Below, in pieces: positions 23,901 to 24,835 of a DNA stretch of 24,835 bases. Made by a program: the position numbers and the translations under genes. The stretch is from positions 1-24,835 of the forward strand of contig NZ_JAIOSW010000223.1 of assembly GCF_021107415.1 (NCBI RefSeq), given 5' to 3'. Within the stretch, counting starts at the first letter, position 1. Each line of letters opens with the position of its first letter. The notes beneath the pieces are model-generated. The model saw only the letters and a program-made list of their open reading frames with translations, was not told the DNA's origin and did no database searches. Source of the stretch: Desulfobacula sp. Lineage in GTDB: Bacteria; Desulfobacterota; Desulfobacteria; Desulfobacterales; Desulfobacteraceae.

Positions 23901-24046
23901 GCCTCATTTATAGAGAACGAGAATTCTCCAAATTCAGCGACCTGTTTTGTCGCAATAAAAATCAGAGAAATCATTGATAACATCAACACAAGTGAAAAAG
24001 TTATCAACAATTTCGCCCCTATTTTAGAAGGGATCCATTTAACCAT
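20954..24046 (-). CDS. Hybrid sensor histidine kinase (dCache-HAMP-PAS-HisKA-HATPase-REC)
   Basis: 1030 residues, inner membrane. In order: transmembrane helix about 11-32; periplasmic dCache sensor about 40-385 with FDIRNANWY (194-202), YLD (221-223) and GVD (251); second helix about 393-415; HAMP about 415-465; coiled coil to about 515; PAS about 517-635; HisKA with phospho-accepting His663 in VAHDLNN; HATPase with N-box NNAVEAM, DSGIGIS and GTGLGM; C-terminal receiver with Asp913/914, phospho-acceptor Asp957 and a KKP lysine near 1007. It senses a periplasmic ligand and passes phosphate to its own receiver; the output partner is not in the window. AGGAG precedes ATG 24046. It lies upstream of the pyl genes on the same strand. 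Confidence 0.92.
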   Translation of the reverse strand: MVKWIPSKIGAKLLITFSLVLMLSMISLIFIATKQVAEFGEFSFSINEANIRDKANAFLARIAHEQALRYESTFQKFASSSTLIAKQAAFFLENMALFEKKPFKPDEKLVIHSHNEIFSNNRSARTMVLYWGSPTMTPEINEQINTLSHIDSLLEAAKEENPESVACYVVTEPGIVRYYPNIHGVEKLPPTTKFDIRNANWYVITKPENNPERKTVWSNIYLDSVGNGLLTTASTPVYSKQGQYLGAAGVDVTLDVIMNDILGEIPSCYKVQSQFSFLIDKQGRLIAFSQECLDMFEIKTDQDKLVDATVVLKYSLLDSSNVEIRKVGKSMIEKKYQVSRVVLNGNPYIISSHFMPSTGWRIGTVVAESIIFASVLETRNTLELTVEKMTHKFTLITILFLIVSIIVVVILSIINFIRPLGKLSKWALRVKEGDLTTHVDIHTKDEMGSLAQLLNSMVDTLREAKALEKEYTQTLEEKVKDRTQEIIIKNEDLKKTLQELKQEVSDRHTAEQALRSSEDKFSKAFHNSPLLLTISDIKTGTYLDVNDKFSEVSGFTRKEAIGKTAIELGWISQEDRKRLKKALGTSGYVSGMDFTFLKRNKQAIHCLYYGALITIDDQQRLLSIAQDITKSMLAEEKRKKLEAQLQRAQKMEAIGTLAGGVAHDLNNVLSGIVSYPDLLLLDIPEESPLRKPLLTIQESGQKAAAIVQDLLTLARRGVVTTEVINLNQIVNSYLNSPEYKKLKEFHPDAKIESDSEMNLLNIMGSSVHLSKTVMNLVNNAVEAMPEGGNIFISTQSKYIDKPIRGYDDIKEGDYIILSVSDSGIGISSEDLERIFEPFYTKKVMGRSGTGLGMAVVWGTVKDHKGYIDVKSTEGKGTIFTLYFPVSRKEITGKEKTLPMEEYMGRKETILVVDDVKEQREIASRILKKLGYSATSVSSGEEAVDYMKDNSADLLILDMIMNPGIDGLETYKKILELHPGQKAIIASGFSETNRVKEAQRLGAGKYIKKPYTMEKIGVAVKKELDRKDLYS

Positions 24047-24835
24047 AATAATCTCCTAAATGAGCGAGTAAAAATAACATATACAATTTAAACAAAAATA
24101 CAAAAAGCTGATATTTCGGCAAATTCAATAAAATTCAGCACACCAGATAGAGATTTATAAAACAAAAAAAAATGATCGAGTGTTAAACTATATGGGAAAA
24201 GCAAAACTAAATGGATAAATTCTCCATTATTTTTTATACATCGAATTTAATGGGTATCCCTTAAATCTCGACCAGTCAGAAAGTTGAGTTGCATTAGCCA
24301 TAAACCTCACCAAACTTAACAACCCAAACAGTATTCATGAAAAATAAGTTTGATCACCAGCGCAGAATACTTGCCATAGTCTGCACTCTCCCCAAACCGT
24401 AAAATTACTAGAACACTTCTGGTATTCCGGTCAATTCAATTAAAATAACATTACAGCAAATTGCAACCCATTGCAAATACAATTCAGACTCCATTTTCTT
24501 CTTTTTAAAAAAGAAAATATTCAGTGTCAAAGGAGTATTAGATTAATTTTTACAACAGATTTCTAGCGTTTAATGATGTATAATCAACCAGGAGTCAAAT
24601 CCGATAATTTAGCGAGGGTTTCTTTCACCAGTCCGGGTTTTTTAAAAAACTCAGGGGTACCAGATATTGTATAGACAGATTTTTAAGTTTCAGATTAGAA
24701 CCGATTAAACCTATGACCGCAAATGACGGTTGGATTTTATCAACCATCTGATTTTTTATCTATTAATTCAATTTGTTCCCATTTGCAAAGTATATGTTTT
24801 GGCTTTTGAACAAGAAAATATTTAGATTTTCAAAG
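24047..24835. other. Upstream region without a clear gene
   Basis: Nearly 800 bp, strongly AT-rich, upstream of the kinase gene. It should contain the kinase promoter, but I cannot place one with confidence. No tRNA, repeat array or long frame is visible. On the minus strand 24584-24747 a short start-to-stop pair in two frames looks weakly protein-like and is listed separately. Confidence 0.5.
24584..24747 (-). pseudogene. Possible frameshifted gene remnant
   Basis: From ATG 24747 the frame reads MVDKIQPSFAVIGLIGSNLK and would, after a one-base shift at an A-run near 24685, continue as KSVYTISGTPEFFKKPGL, VKETLAKLSDLTPG and TGA at 24584. The second part looks like a real protein end. There is no ribosome site and I recognise no family. 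Confidence 0.2.

Noticed and set aside
1..24835. CRISPR array or rRNA genes
   Set aside because: No regularly spaced repeats and no rRNA-like sequence were seen on either strand.

Overview
The window looks like a chromosomal segment of a sulfate-reducing Desulfobacterota bacterium of the Desulfobacula/Desulfobacterium type. This is inferred from the split bacterial pyrrolysine system (PylSn plus PylSc), a corrinoid-protein activase, a TAXI-type TRAP permease and moderate-to-low G+C. No rRNA or taxon-defining marker is present, so the assignment is tentative.

Layout. (1) Positions 1-4680 are a loose, accessory-looking run of short, unrelated genes on the minus strand: a cut lipoprotein gene, a nickel superoxide dismutase with its own export signal, a GNAT acetyltransferase, a HAD hydrolase, a higBA toxin-antitoxin pair, a small exported protein, a two-helix membrane protein and an eroded IS5-type transposase. 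A 137-bp imperfect palindrome at 3633-3769 resembles an integron attC site. (2) Positions 5046-9614 hold a fused TRAP permease without its receptor, a DUF1566 protein, a histidinol-phosphatase-trmJ pair, and a rubrerythrin-like remnant. (3) Positions 9649-20970 are a pyrrolysine locus transcribed on the minus strand: mttB remnant, tRNA-Pyl (CTA), pylSn, pylB, pylC, pylD, [insert], pylSc, corrinoid activase. (4) Positions 20954-24046 encode a large hybrid histidine kinase, followed by about 790 bp with little visible coding.

The pyl operon is split by a richer-in-G+C block of about 5 kb (12125-17090). It carries an AraC-type regulator and, on the opposite strand, a thiolase, DUF35 partner, acyl carrier protein, phosphate acetyltransferase and a broken acetate kinase. 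The first ten codons of pylSc remain beside pylD, and a 37-bp direct repeat (34/37 identical) marks both edges of the block. The ancestral order was therefore probably pylSn-B-C-D-Sc.

The insertion left pylSc directly behind the AraC gene. That gene ends in an amber codon, and the reading frame continues through TAG and three sense codons into the TTG start of pylSc. In a cell that decodes UAG as pyrrolysine this could give some AraC-Pyl-PylSc fusion protein, a possible feedback between amber suppression and synthetase supply. This is the most unusual observation in the window, but it may be an accident of the insertion.

Together PylB, PylC and PylD make pyrrolysine, PylSn/PylSc charge tRNA-Pyl, and the activase would re-reduce corrinoid proteins of methylamine methyltransferases. 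No intact methyltransferase or corrinoid protein is present here; only the C-terminal end of an MttB-like gene survives next to the tRNA. The hybrid kinase has a dCache sensor lacking an arginine typical of amino-acid sensors, so amine sensing is a reasonable guess.
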